Shown here: positions 1 through 8,484 of the stretch, piece by piece
How positions within the stretch are numbered: the stretch's first letter is position 1
Layout of the letters: the number at the start of each line of letters is the position of its first letter
Assembly (NCBI RefSeq): GCF_900113635.1
Contig: NZ_FOQA01000006.1
Coordinates: 62,001 to 126,000, forward strand
Direction of reading: 5' to 3'
Length of the DNA: 64,000 bases
Origin: Tindallia magadiensis
Lineage (GTDB): Bacteria > Bacillota > Clostridia > Peptostreptococcales > Tindalliaceae
The notes under the pieces: generated by a model
Seen by the model: only the letters and a program-made list of their open reading frames with translations
What the model was told of the DNA's origin: nothing
Databases searched by the model: none
Translations under genes and position numbers: made by a program

Positions 1-361
1 GCATTCTATCTCTTTTTTCATAGGCATTTTCAAGTTGCTGATTTACTTTCTGCAACTCTTCTTTTGTTTTATCCATCTTATCAATCACATGGTACTGATC
101 ATTTTCGTTAAGACGATGAGACATTTCTAAGATGATTTTAGTAGTTTCCGCTTTCTTCTTTTTGAATCTATTGATTTCTGCTTCATTTGTTTTTTCTTCT
201 TTTACTAATTGTTCCAGTTTTTTTGATAATGCATCTATCTTTCTATCCTTGATATGAACCGACATGCTTCTCCACAAGGGATCCTTTATCAGTAAGGGAA
301 CTTTATTCCTTTTCACCAATTCTTCATTAAGCTGAATATCTGGTCTGTTCTTAAAAATCAT
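1..361 (-). CDS. Charged coiled-coil protein, 3' end outside window
   Basis: I do not recognise this gene. The visible 120 residues begin MIFKNRPDIQLNEELVKRNK and then become a Lys/Glu-rich helix from about residue 45 to the edge (KKLEQLVKEEKTNEAEI and similar), so a cytoplasmic coiled coil is likely. There is no signal peptide or membrane segment. The ATG at 359-361 is preceded by AAGGTG at a normal distance; an ATG six bases upstream runs into TGA after one codon. The gene lies 33 bases downstream of the last antiporter-operon gene on the same strand, with no obvious terminator between, so it may be cotranscribed. The carboxy terminus lies beyond the window. Confidence 0.7.
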   Translation of the reverse strand, partial: MIFKNRPDIQLNEELVKRNKVPLLIKDPLWRSMSVHIKDRKIDALSKKLEQLVKEEKTNEAEINRFKKKKAETTKIILEMSHRLNENDQYHVIDKMDKTKEELQKVNQQLENAYEKRDRM

Positions 362-394
362 TTCATCACCTTACCCCTTAGTGTCATTGTTACA

Positions 395-2233
395 TTAAAC
401 AAAAACCCGGGAAATCACCAGCATCGCTAAAATAACAGACAGTAAAATCGCATAAATTAATGTGTCTCCAAATATAATTGGCTTTTCATACCTTTGAACA
501 CAAAAATCCGGAAACTTTTCGCATACCGTATGGACAGGTGAGTAAATATACCTTTCTGCATTCGCCCAGCTAGGTAGTTTAAGATGGAACAAATGAAATT
601 TCATTCCAATAAGAAACATTCCCAATCCAAGAGCATATACAATGATCATACCACTAAGATCTTTCCAGTTCCAGAAGTTCATATCTATTAAATAATTTGA
701 AATAAATTCGGGATCATAGGAGAATGCCATTGCTGCAGGTATTAAGGCTGTATCCATCAGCCAGTTTGGTGCCACTCCAAAGAAAATAATAAAAGCAGCT
801 AAAATTCCCATCGGTATATTCATAGTTTTAGGGTCTTCGATTTTCAAAGTCTCATTATCTTTGTTTTTTCTTAGAAAAATAAAATAGAAAAATTTTATAA
901 ATGAACATACGGTTCCAGCGCTTACCACCGTAAAAATCCATTCAGCATATTCAAAGGAGGGATGGCCATAAAGAAATGCCTCTTCAATTGCATGATGCAA
1001 CACCGTCTTACTGGCATAACCATTAAACAGGGGCATCCCTGTAATCCCAAGAGCCGCTATTAAGCAAAGTGCAGCTGTAATCGGCATCTTTCTCCACAAG
1101 CTTCCCATTTTATACATGTTCGTTTCCCCTGTCTGGTAGTAGACCACTCCTGCTACCATAAACAGCAACACCTTAAATAAAGAATGGTTCAACATATGGT
1201 ACATACTTCCCACAAATCCCATTGGTCCAATGTAACCAAGATACGCCGCAACACCTGCTCCCATAATGATATAACCCATTTGCGAAACACTATGGTAAGC
1301 AAGCATTTTTTTTGTGCTTGCCTGTTGAAGTGCCATAAAAACTCCGACTACCATCGTTAAAATACCAAGCCATATCACTACAAAGCCTATATTCGCTGAT
1401 ACTTCCCATAGCTTTGGATAAAATTGAAGGCCCTGCGTTGCATCAACAGAAAAAGTGACAGACAACACTTTTAAGATTCCATAGGCTCCTACTTTAATCA
1501 AAACGCCTGACGATAGTGCGATTACCGCAATAGGTGCTCCATCATAGACTTTAGGCATCCAAAAGTGAAAGGGTGCCATACCCGCCTTTATCCCAAAGCC
1601 TACAATTAAGAAAAAAGCTATCATGTATTTGATATATCCTAGTTCACTAAAACGGACAGCTAGCGTTGTCCATTCGAAGGTTGCTGTGTAAGCAGACAAC
1701 ATCAAAATACCACTAAGAATCATCAAACCTCCAATAATGCCCATATAAATGTACACAAACCCAGCTTCTAATTGTTCGTCACCTCGGTGATAAACCATTA
1801 ATGCATAAGAAGCAAAGGTCATAATTTCAAAAAAGAGGAAAAAGCTCAGCAAATCTCCTGCTAAAAGCGTTCCTATCGTTGCAATATAAGTTACGGTGTA
1901 GAAGATATAATTAATATCTTCGCGACTAAAATAACCAATTACTAACCATAGCATTCCTGCCAATATCAGTAATGGAAAGTTTAATAGATCTACCTTAAAG
2001 AATATTCCCGTTTCGAAAACACCGGTAATATTATAAATAATAGGTTCTCTCAATACTTCTGGAAATGTCAAAAGAAATAATATGGTGGTTATCAAAATAT
2101 ATGCCTTCACCAAAGTTCTGCGCAGTCTTCTTTCCTTTGAGCCTACCAACGGGATAACAACGACTTCCATGGCAACAAAGGCAACAAATAATAACGGTAA
2201 ACCTATTTGAATAATGATACGTGCCAGATTCAC
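395..2233 (-). CDS. HyfB/NuoL-like proton-conducting membrane subunit (second extra MrpD-like)
   Basis: This 612-residue polytopic membrane protein belongs to the proton-conducting transporter family (Complex I NuoL/M/N, HyfB, MrpA/D). The family's key charged residues are visible: a Glu in FFLFFEIMTF (about 136), a Lys in GFGIKAGMAPFHFWMP (about 216), a Lys in GVLIKVGAYG (about 247) and a Lys in LNHSLFKVLLFM. The C-terminal third has extra segments beyond MrpD length (about 490). It starts with GTG after AAAGGGG. It is the last gene of the antiporter operon and is a clear paralogue of the gene before it; both share the AYHS(V/I)SQMGYIIMG block. The likely role is a further ion-translocating subunit of the complex. 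The exact ion (proton or sodium) is not decided by sequence. Confidence 0.85.
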   Translation of the reverse strand: MNLARIIIQIGLPLLFVAFVAMEVVVIPLVGSKERRLRRTLVKAYILITTILFLLTFPEVLREPIIYNITGVFETGIFFKVDLLNFPLLILAGMLWLVIGYFSREDINYIFYTVTYIATIGTLLAGDLLSFFLFFEIMTFASYALMVYHRGDEQLEAGFVYIYMGIIGGLMILSGILMLSAYTATFEWTTLAVRFSELGYIKYMIAFFLIVGFGIKAGMAPFHFWMPKVYDGAPIAVIALSSGVLIKVGAYGILKVLSVTFSVDATQGLQFYPKLWEVSANIGFVVIWLGILTMVVGVFMALQQASTKKMLAYHSVSQMGYIIMGAGVAAYLGYIGPMGFVGSMYHMLNHSLFKVLLFMVAGVVYYQTGETNMYKMGSLWRKMPITAALCLIAALGITGMPLFNGYASKTVLHHAIEEAFLYGHPSFEYAEWIFTVVSAGTVCSFIKFFYFIFLRKNKDNETLKIEDPKTMNIPMGILAAFIIFFGVAPNWLMDTALIPAAMAFSYDPEFISNYLIDMNFWNWKDLSGMIIVYALGLGMFLIGMKFHLFHLKLPSWANAERYIYSPVHTVCEKFPDFCVQRYEKPIIFGDTLIYAILLSVILAMLVISRVFV

Positions 2234-2261
2234 AAGATTGACCCCTTTCCTATTAAGTGAA

Positions 2262-4331
2262 TTAGCGAATAAACACTGTTAGAAAAAATAGTGTTGCAAC
2301 GAGGATCATTGCATATATATATACATCCGCATTATTTGTCCTCACTTCATATTGATCTGTTATCTTTCGAGAGAAAGTCATTACGATTTTTGCAATCGGT
2401 TTGTACATAACAAATTCAAAATCCATCCATTTGGGCATATGCAGATGAAAAAGGTCAAATTTTTTCCCTGCAAAGAAAATCCCAAAACCCAGGAAATAAA
2501 CCGGAATCATCCCCATGACATCTTTCGCATTAAAAAAGTTCATTCCTACCAAATAGCTTTCGATAAAATTTGGATCATAGGTAAATGTCCGTGCCGCCGG
2601 AATAATAAAATGATCCATTAAATAGTTCGGCGCCAGTCCAATCCCTATAATTAATAACGCAATTCCACCCATCGCCATTTGCATCATACCATTACCACTT
2701 TTCGAAAGATTCTGATGTTCTTTAGGACATTTACCAAGAAAAACGTAGGAAAACATTTTTATAAAGGAACATACGGTTCCCGCACTTACAATGGTAAAAA
2801 TCACTTCCGCATACTTAAAAGAGTAATGTCCATACTGATAAGCCTCGTCAATGGCATGATGAAGTACGGATTTACTGGCAAATCCATTAAAACCTGGCAT
2901 CCCTGTAATTCCAAGAGCTGCCACAAGGCAAACAAGGGCCGAAAATGGCATTTGCCTCCATAATCCACCTAGGTTATACATGTTTCTCTCGTGGGTTTTA
3001 AGGTATACCACGCCTGCTACCATAAACAATAGTGCCTTAAACAAGGCATGGTTCACGGTATGATAAATACTGCCGGCAAAACCCATGGCACCAATATATC
3101 CTAAATAGGACGCTACACCAACACCCATGATAATATATCCCATTTGGCTAATGCTATGATATGCTAACATTTTTTTCATATCGCCTTGTTGGAGTGCCAT
3201 AAAAACGCCAACAGCCATGGTAAAGATACCAATCCAGATGACAATAGCACCCATATTTGTCGACAAGCTCCATAAGGGATCATCTCTTCCTGAAACAAGG
3301 TGTCCTGCAGGCATAAAAAAACTTGTCGCAATTCTTAATAAACCATAAGCACCTATTTTGATTAATAAGCCAGAAAGCAGTGCCGAAGCAGGCGTTGGTG
3401 CAACCGGATGAGCTTTCGGGAGCCAAATATGAAGCGGAAGCATTCCTGCTTTTATTCCAAAACCCACTAGAAACAAGAAGGATATCGCATATTGAAGCCA
3501 TCCTGTATCGCTAAGTTCCATGGCTAAAAAGGCAAAATCAAGATGATTTGTATTAAATAATAGTAACAACATGCCAACTAAAACAGCCAGTCCGCCTCCT
3601 ACACCCATATAGATATAGTTATTCCCTGCAAGAATTGAATCTGAGGACTGGTTATGGGCTACTAAAAGATAGGAACTAAAGGTCATAATTTCAAAGAATA
3701 AGAACATGGTCAAAATATCGCCAGCCATAACAGTACCTAAAACACCACTGAAGGTAATTGCCTTAAACAAGTAAAACCGTTCTCGATGATATTCAGTCAT
3801 CATATATTCATGAGAATAAATACTTACCATCAGCCAAAGTATTCCAGCCGTACTCACCATGATATAGCTCAGCATATCGACATTAAAATGAAGACCATAA
3901 CCAAACACACCTGGTATTTCATTCTGAATACCACCATCTATCACTTGGGGATACATCGCCATAATAACCAAAAAAGTGGCAAAGGTCGAAAAAACAACAA
4001 TAAGGTCCCTTAAGCGATCCGACCGTTTTCCAACATAAGCTTCCAAAGGACCACCCAAGAAGGGTATTAGCATTGCCAATAAAGGTAGGTATGGAAAATG
4101 AATTGCCTTATCAATGATGGTGAAATTACCGCTACATAGTCCAAGATATCGACAATATAGTTCCCCTTCCCGATACCCATAAGTAGCAATCACAAAAAGA
4201 GCTACCAGGATCAGCGAAATCCCAAACATAACGATACAGCTGACACAAAAATAATCTTTGGTAATGTTTTGATACCATTTATTAAGCGGTTTTCCCTGAG
4301 ATGCATTTTTCATATTTTCTATTTCTCCCAT
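2262..4331 (-). CDS. HyfB/NuoL-like proton-conducting membrane subunit (first extra MrpD-like, N-terminally extended)
   Basis: This 689-residue protein is a paralogue of the following gene in the operon, with an N-terminal extension of about 80 residues carrying one membrane segment and a Cys-containing loop (GELYCRYLGLCSG). Family residues are present: Glu in MFLFFEIMTF (about 214), Lys in GFGIKAGMLPLHIWLP (about 294) and the LLIKIGAYGLL lysine. The open frame runs 12 codons further upstream, but GGAGG sits nine bases before the ATG at 4331, so that start was chosen. The protein is larger than MrpD and closer in size to HyfB or NuoL, so it may stand in for the missing NuoL-like part of MrpA. 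That substitution is inference. Confidence 0.85.
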   Translation of the reverse strand: MGEIENMKNASQGKPLNKWYQNITKDYFCVSCIVMFGISLILVALFVIATYGYREGELYCRYLGLCSGNFTIIDKAIHFPYLPLLAMLIPFLGGPLEAYVGKRSDRLRDLIVVFSTFATFLVIMAMYPQVIDGGIQNEIPGVFGYGLHFNVDMLSYIMVSTAGILWLMVSIYSHEYMMTEYHRERFYLFKAITFSGVLGTVMAGDILTMFLFFEIMTFSSYLLVAHNQSSDSILAGNNYIYMGVGGGLAVLVGMLLLLFNTNHLDFAFLAMELSDTGWLQYAISFLFLVGFGIKAGMLPLHIWLPKAHPVAPTPASALLSGLLIKIGAYGLLRIATSFFMPAGHLVSGRDDPLWSLSTNMGAIVIWIGIFTMAVGVFMALQQGDMKKMLAYHSISQMGYIIMGVGVASYLGYIGAMGFAGSIYHTVNHALFKALLFMVAGVVYLKTHERNMYNLGGLWRQMPFSALVCLVAALGITGMPGFNGFASKSVLHHAIDEAYQYGHYSFKYAEVIFTIVSAGTVCSFIKMFSYVFLGKCPKEHQNLSKSGNGMMQMAMGGIALLIIGIGLAPNYLMDHFIIPAARTFTYDPNFIESYLVGMNFFNAKDVMGMIPVYFLGFGIFFAGKKFDLFHLHMPKWMDFEFVMYKPIAKIVMTFSRKITDQYEVRTNNADVYIYAMILVATLFFLTVFIR

Positions 4332-4391
4332 AGATACAGTCCTCCGTAAAGACCATGGTCTTTTCATTTTTCAATATTAATTATTAAATTA

Positions 4392-5876
4392 TCAGAAAAA
4401 GGTCGGAATAGCCCTCTCAATAAATACCATGATAATCTGCGGAAAAAAACCAATCAGAATACATAGTCCAGCAATAATGGACATCGGTATGGTCATGCTT
4501 TTAGGAACATCATCTACTACCATTACATTTTCTCTGTCAGCACTTTCTTTAAGAAATGCACTGATGATGATCGGTAAGTAATAGACAGCATTCAAAAAAC
4601 TACTTAATAAAATCACAAGTAAAATCAATGGTCGACCTGCATCTAAAACCGCTAGACTTAAGTACCATTTGCTCATAAAACCATTTATTCCGGGAATTCC
4701 GATCATTCCCAAGGCACCAATCGTAAAAATGATCATACTAACTGGCATTTGATATCCAATACCCTCAAAGTGTCGAACATCTCTTTTTCCCGTTTGATAA
4801 ATAATGGCTCCTGCACTCAGAAATAGTGCCGATTTCATCAGGGCATGAGTCACTACGTGAAACAAAGCTACCGAAAGCCCACGTTCCGTCGCAAGTCCGA
4901 CACCCAAAACAATGTAGCCTATTTGCGCAACACTGGAGTAGGCAAGGATGCGTTTAATATCCTTTTGCCCTATCGCAAAAACAGACCCCATAATCATTCC
5001 AATCATCGCAAAGTATGTAAGGAAAAGAGGTATATCCAATTGATAGACAATATCAAAACCAATCACTCGATAAATCATTTTAATCACTGCAAAAAGATAT
5101 ATTTTAACTACTAGTCCAGATAACAACGCACTTGAAGGCGTTGGTGCTGTTGAGTGTGCATCCGGCAACCAAGTGTGCAGCGGAAAAACCGCTGCTTTAA
5201 TACCAAAACCCGTAAGAATAAACCCTAAAGCAACTAAAATGTTTCTTGGATAAATATGCCATACTTCTTGAATCACTTCATAATTAAGGGTCATATTTAA
5301 GTTTCCTGTTACCATATATAAAAATGCCATTCCCATAAGGATTGAAACGGATCCGATCGTTCCCAGCATTAGATATTTCATACTAGCCAACAAGTTTTCT
5401 TTTTTCCTCTTTATGGATACAATACCACAAGATGTTAATGAAAGTATTTCCATAAAAACATATAAGTTAAAAAGATCGTTCGTTAAAATCATTCCAACCA
5501 TAGAAAACATCAATAAAAAAACAAGTGTATAATAGCCCGGAACCAAATGGGAATAAATTTCATGTTCGATGTCACGGTAAGAATAAAAAACCACCAAAGT
5601 TGATAATATTAACACTAATGCCATCATAATAGCTGAAAACTCATCGACCACAAATTCTATCCCTATCATTGGATCTCTGAGTCCAAAGTGATAGGTATAG
5701 GCACCTGCCTGAAATACTCTTACAACAGTGGCAATAGAGAGCAGGCAAGCTACTACCAAAGAATAGGTCATATGAATTTTTATTTCCATATTGGATAATT
5801 TTGATGCCAACGGAATGATAAGGGCCGTTGCCAGCAGGATAAGCAATACGTAAACAGGAAGATGTGTACTAATCAT
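4392..5876 (-). CDS. mrpD: Na+/H+ antiporter subunit MrpD
   Basis: This 494-residue membrane protein has the length and motifs of MrpD. The antiport Glu is in LYVFMEILSLTSCG (about 143) and the Lys is in GFGIKAAVFPLHTWLPDAH (about 227), followed by APTPSSALLSGLVVKI. In the Mrp complex MrpD is one of the ion-translocating subunits in the cytoplasmic membrane. The ATG at 5876 follows AAGGAG and overlaps the end of mrpC by eight bases (translational coupling). A GTG four codons upstream sits on top of the ribosome binding site and was rejected. Its place after mrpC matches both mrp operons and archaeal mbhH. Confidence 0.95.
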   Translation of the reverse strand: MISTHLPVYVLLILLATALIIPLASKLSNMEIKIHMTYSLVVACLLSIATVVRVFQAGAYTYHFGLRDPMIGIEFVVDEFSAIMMALVLILSTLVVFYSYRDIEHEIYSHLVPGYYTLVFLLMFSMVGMILTNDLFNLYVFMEILSLTSCGIVSIKRKKENLLASMKYLMLGTIGSVSILMGMAFLYMVTGNLNMTLNYEVIQEVWHIYPRNILVALGFILTGFGIKAAVFPLHTWLPDAHSTAPTPSSALLSGLVVKIYLFAVIKMIYRVIGFDIVYQLDIPLFLTYFAMIGMIMGSVFAIGQKDIKRILAYSSVAQIGYIVLGVGLATERGLSVALFHVVTHALMKSALFLSAGAIIYQTGKRDVRHFEGIGYQMPVSMIIFTIGALGMIGIPGINGFMSKWYLSLAVLDAGRPLILLVILLSSFLNAVYYLPIIISAFLKESADRENVMVVDDVPKSMTIPMSIIAGLCILIGFFPQIIMVFIERAIPTFF

Positions 5877-6249
5877 TAACTTTTCCACTCCTTATCTGCA
5901 TAATCTCATCAAGCTCAATCGTGCCGTAAGCATCATAAATTTTTATGATCATGCTTAGTCCATATACTGTAATGCTGACAGCCACTACGATACCGGTCAG
6001 TATTAATGCAGAAGGTAGTGGATTAACATAGTGTATCGCTTCATTTCCAGATGCTTTAATAATCGGTGCGCTACCTCCTTGAACAAAACCAATAGAAACA
6101 AAGAAAAGAAAAACAGAGGTTTCCATAATATTAATTCCTATTATTTTTTTGATCAGATTCGGATGTGTTAGCACCGTGTAAAGTCCAATGACAAAAAGAC
6201 AGGATGAACCTATATAGTTTATATTTTGGAGAAAAAATTGAATCTGCAC
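5869..6249 (-). CDS. mrpC: Na+/H+ antiporter subunit MrpC (NuoK-like)
   Basis: This 126-residue protein has three membrane segments and the NuoK/MrpC pattern: an early Gly-rich helix, IIGINIMETSVFLFFV with its buried Glu, and the LPSALILTGIVVAVSITVYG helix. It starts at a GTG seven bases after AGAGGAG, one base after the stop codon of mrpB. MrpC is a small integral subunit of the antiporter; its buried carboxylate corresponds to a conserved residue of NuoK. It is encoded between mrpB and mrpD in the usual order. Confidence 0.94.
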   Translation of the reverse strand: MQIQFFLQNINYIGSSCLFVIGLYTVLTHPNLIKKIIGINIMETSVFLFFVSIGFVQGGSAPIIKASGNEAIHYVNPLPSALILTGIVVAVSITVYGLSMIIKIYDAYGTIELDEIMQIRSGKVND

Positions 6250-6250
6250 A

Positions 6251-6679
6251 TCAATGCTCCTCTTCTTCTATCATAGTATGAAATAACGTGATCATTGTAC
6301 TACCAACCTTTATTCCAATAGCTAAGGTAACCAATGGAATAAATCCACCGCTGATAATATCTCCAACTTCACCCATATAAAACCCAGCAGCTTTGTTTGT
6401 TAAAAAAACATGCCCGGCAAAAATCCCAAAAAGACCTAATAAAATAAACCAGATAATAGCACCACTCTCTAACCATTTTGACGTAGAATGTGGTAGTTTT
6501 TTGTGTCCTTTCTCGGCACCAAAAGCTAATGTATAAAGAATAATACTAGCACCCAGAATAGCACCGCCAGGAAATCCACCACCAGGAGATAGATGCCCAT
6601 GAAAAATAACAAAAATACCATATAACTGAATAAAAGGAATGATCATCCGACTAATATTCCTAACAATCAAATCATCCAT
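6251..6679 (-). CDS. mrpB: Na+/H+ antiporter subunit MrpB
   Basis: This 142-residue MnhB/MbhF-family membrane protein has the family signature HGHLSPGGGFPGGAILG near residue 30, followed by three more hydrophobic segments and an acidic tail (EEEEH). The ATG at 6679 was chosen because GGAGG lies nine bases upstream; the first ATG in frame directly abuts that site. It overlaps the MbhE-like gene by eight bases. MrpB is a structural membrane subunit needed for assembly of the Mrp complex in characterised bacteria. Confidence 0.93.
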   Translation of the reverse strand: MDDLIVRNISRMIIPFIQLYGIFVIFHGHLSPGGGFPGGAILGASIILYTLAFGAEKGHKKLPHSTSKWLESGAIIWFILLGLFGIFAGHVFLTNKAAGFYMGEVGDIISGGFIPLVTLAIGIKVGSTMITLFHTMIEEEEH

Positions 6680-6977
6680 GATGAACATCCTCCTCTTCCG
6701 GTTTTGGATCCTTCCCTACCAAGACGGTTAACACCGCCGCTATTGATGTAAAAAGAACCGTTGCTTCCCCAAGGGTATCCAGCGATCGGTAATCCATAAT
6801 AATATCGGCTACAACATTCGGCGAATGAGTGTCTTCTATTGCTTCTTTTAGGTAATATTCGGCCACTTGATTGTAGGACGGATTTTCTATATTTCCCATT
6901 GGTGGCATCTGCATATAGCTAGATATCATCAAAATCAGCAGGCCTCCAAGAGCTGTAAACATAATTAGTTTTTTCAT
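6672..6977 (-). CDS. MbhE-like subunit (C-terminal piece of MrpA as a separate gene)
   Basis: This 101-residue protein has one N-terminal hydrophobic helix, a soluble segment with the MbhE-type pattern NVVADIIMDYRSLDTLGEATV, and a second hydrophobic helix ending in an acidic tail. In canonical bacterial MrpA this sequence is fused to the C terminus of the large NuoL-like subunit; in archaeal Mbh/Mbx clusters it is a separate gene, as here. The ATG at 6977 overlaps the stop of the upstream gene as ATGA (4 bases). The longer open frame upstream is a shadow of the preceding gene. Confidence 0.88.
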   Translation of the reverse strand: MKKLIMFTALGGLLILMISSYMQMPPMGNIENPSYNQVAEYYLKEAIEDTHSPNVVADIIMDYRSLDTLGEATVLFTSIAAVLTVLVGKDPKPEEEDVHHG

Positions 6978-7213
6978 TTTTCCATCCTCCTGGTTCTGCT
7001 GATAACGGCAATAAACATAATCGTTGTAACACCAGCGCCAATGGCCGCTTCTGTCATTGCCACATCCGGCGATCTCAGAAAAAGCCATAACACAGCCATT
7101 ATTAAACTGTACGATGCAAAAATAATGACAGCACTTAGTAAGTCTCTCGTTTTTTCAACCGCAATGGCACAGGCAATTAGAAAAACAATTAGTATCACGT
7201 TTAGAAGTTGCAT
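6974..7213 (-). CDS. MbhD-like subunit (DUF4040; C-terminal piece of MrpA as a separate gene)
   Basis: This 79-residue protein has three short hydrophobic helices and the hallmark RSPDVAMTEAAIGAGVTTIMF, which corresponds to the NuoJ-like part of MrpA and to MbhD. The ATG at 7213 is ten bases after AAAGGG; a GTG immediately upstream is less well spaced. It is coupled by a 4-base overlap to the MbhE-like gene. The separate existence of this and the next gene, with no full-length MrpA upstream, makes the cluster Mbh-like rather than a standard seven-gene mrp operon. Confidence 0.88.
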   Translation of the reverse strand: MQLLNVILIVFLIACAIAVEKTRDLLSAVIIFASYSLIMAVLWLFLRSPDVAMTEAAIGAGVTTIMFIAVISRTRRMEK

Positions 7214-7220
7214 CACCCTA

Positions 7221-7538
7221 TCACCCTTTCTTTATCGTTTTATGCGACTTAGGAATTTCAGGATCCGTATTATAAGCAGCTTTTGAGATAATATGGGCGG
7301 CTGTCGGGTTTGTAATCCAAATAAACACCAGAATAATAAATAACTTCACGGTAATGATCTGCATTCCAGTATAGAGCATTAATGCGACCAACACTAAGCC
7401 CGCTCCCAACGTGTCGCATTTTGTTGTTGCGTGCATTCTGGAGAATGCTTCCGGCATGCGTATTAAACCTACTGTTCCTACCATGAAAAAAAAGCATCCA
7501 CCTGCTAAAAATATAATAATTAGTCCGTTTAGTATCAT
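7221..7538 (-). CDS. mrpG: Na+/H+ antiporter subunit MrpG
   Basis: This 105-residue MnhG/MbhC-family protein has the expected three membrane segments with the motif VGLIRMPEAFSRMHATTKCDT between the first two. AAGGAG precedes the ATG at a good distance. MrpG is a small integral subunit; its position after mrpF matches all known operons of this type. An alternative frame through the same DNA gives a hydrophilic shadow and was ignored. Confidence 0.93.
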   Translation of the reverse strand: MILNGLIIIFLAGGCFFFMVGTVGLIRMPEAFSRMHATTKCDTLGAGLVLVALMLYTGMQIITVKLFIILVFIWITNPTAAHIISKAAYNTDPEIPKSHKTIKKG

Positions 7539-7549
7539 TTGTACTCTCC

Positions 7550-7816
7550 TTAACCCAGTTTGCCTTTTTCTATGTATTTAGATACACATATGGTTGCAAT
7601 AAAGCCCATCATTGCATAAATTAAAGCTACGTCAACAAAAGACTCCTGTCCTATCATAATAGACATCAGCACAATCAACATCGCTACTTTTGTAGTAATG
7701 ACATTAATGGCCACTACTCGGTCCACGGCTGTCGGACCTACATACGCTCTATATAGGCAAAAAAAAGTCATCAGTGCTAAAAAAACAGATGTCGCTATAA
7801 ACGCATACATTAACAT
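7550..7816 (-). CDS. mrpF: Na+/H+ antiporter subunit MrpF
   Basis: This 88-residue MnhF/MbhB-family protein has three helices and the family pattern YRAYVGPTAVDRVVAINVITTK. GGAGG lies seven bases before the ATG. It overlaps the end of mrpE by seven bases. MrpF is a small integral membrane subunit; in characterised bacteria all Mrp subunits are required for full antiport. Confidence 0.93.
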   Translation of the reverse strand: MLMYAFIATSVFLALMTFFCLYRAYVGPTAVDRVVAINVITTKVAMLIVLMSIMIGQESFVDVALIYAMMGFIATICVSKYIEKGKLG

Positions 7817-8322
7817 TGTTTATCCTCCTGTTTCGCCATCCATACTTCAATAAAACTTCCTTCCATTGCCTCAGCAGCCTCTTTGGTTAATGCATGAATA
7901 ATAAATCCGTCTTCAACAATATCAACGGTTAGGGTGCCTGGTGTAAGTGTAACAGAATTTCCAAAGATCACCTTATTCATGTCATTTTCCAACATCATAG
8001 GGACTTTAATAAAGTGTGGCTCTATTGGAAGTTTTGGGTCCAGCACAATCTTCGCAACTTCTATATTCGCCTTAAATATTTCAATAATTAAAACACCAAT
8101 AAACCGGAGCATGTTAACAAAGTGTTTCCCTTGATATAAGGGCATTTCTTTTGTTGAAAAAAGAATATCCTTTGAGTAGGCTACCACCAAAATACTTAGA
8201 AGCAGGCCCAAAAAAATAGTTTGCGCTCCAAAACCAGGCGAAAGAATCATCCAAAACATAAAAAGAAGTACTGTGGGAATTAAATATTTTTTCATTTTAC
8301 TCTTTTCCTTATCCTTTAACAT
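7810..8322 (-). CDS. mrpE: Na+/H+ antiporter subunit MrpE
   Basis: This 170-residue MnhE/MbhA-family protein is the first gene of the operon. It has two N-terminal membrane segments, then the family patterns FIGVLIIEIFKANIEVAK and GNSVTLTPGTLTVD, and a soluble C-terminal domain. The ATG at 8322 lies five bases after AGAGGTG; a TTG one codon upstream is too close to that site. A promoter with a consensus-like -10 lies just upstream. Confidence 0.93.
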   Translation of the reverse strand: MLKDKEKSKMKKYLIPTVLLFMFWMILSPGFGAQTIFLGLLLSILVVAYSKDILFSTKEMPLYQGKHFVNMLRFIGVLIIEIFKANIEVAKIVLDPKLPIEPHFIKVPMMLENDMNKVIFGNSVTLTPGTLTVDIVEDGFIIHALTKEAAEAMEGSFIEVWMAKQEDKQC

Positions 8323-8368
8323 CAAAACACCTCTTCATTATACTTGTTTGCATAACGCCGCACAATTT

Positions 8369-8396
8369 AGTATAACATAGTCCTTAGAGCTTTCAA
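8369..8396 (-). promoter_or_regulatory. Promoter of the Mrp/Mbh-type operon
   Basis: On the minus strand TTGAAA (8391-8396) and TATACT (8369-8374) are separated by 16 bases, and TGT precedes the -10 as an extended -10 element. Transcription would begin near 8362, about 40 bases before mrpE. Assigned by pattern only. Confidence 0.6.
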
Positions 8397-8436
8397 ATTC
8401 CTTTTTGAGTGACAAATATCCCTAAAAACGAACCAT

Positions 8437-8467
8437 AAAAAGCCGGCTTTTAAAATACCGGCTTTTT
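8437..8467 (-). terminator. Terminator of the small membrane protein operon
   Basis: Arms AAAAAGCCGG and CCGGCTTTTT form a 10-bp stem with an 11-base loop. On the minus strand the T-run follows the stem, so it ends the transcript from the 8485-9438 genes and insulates the antiporter promoter. Confidence 0.85.
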
Positions 8468-8484
8468 AACCTACTATAAAACAA

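Noticed and set aside
6978-7088. 37 extra codons in front of the MbhE-like gene
   Set aside because: They are out-of-frame translation of the MbhD-like gene; a coupled ATG with the family start lies downstream.
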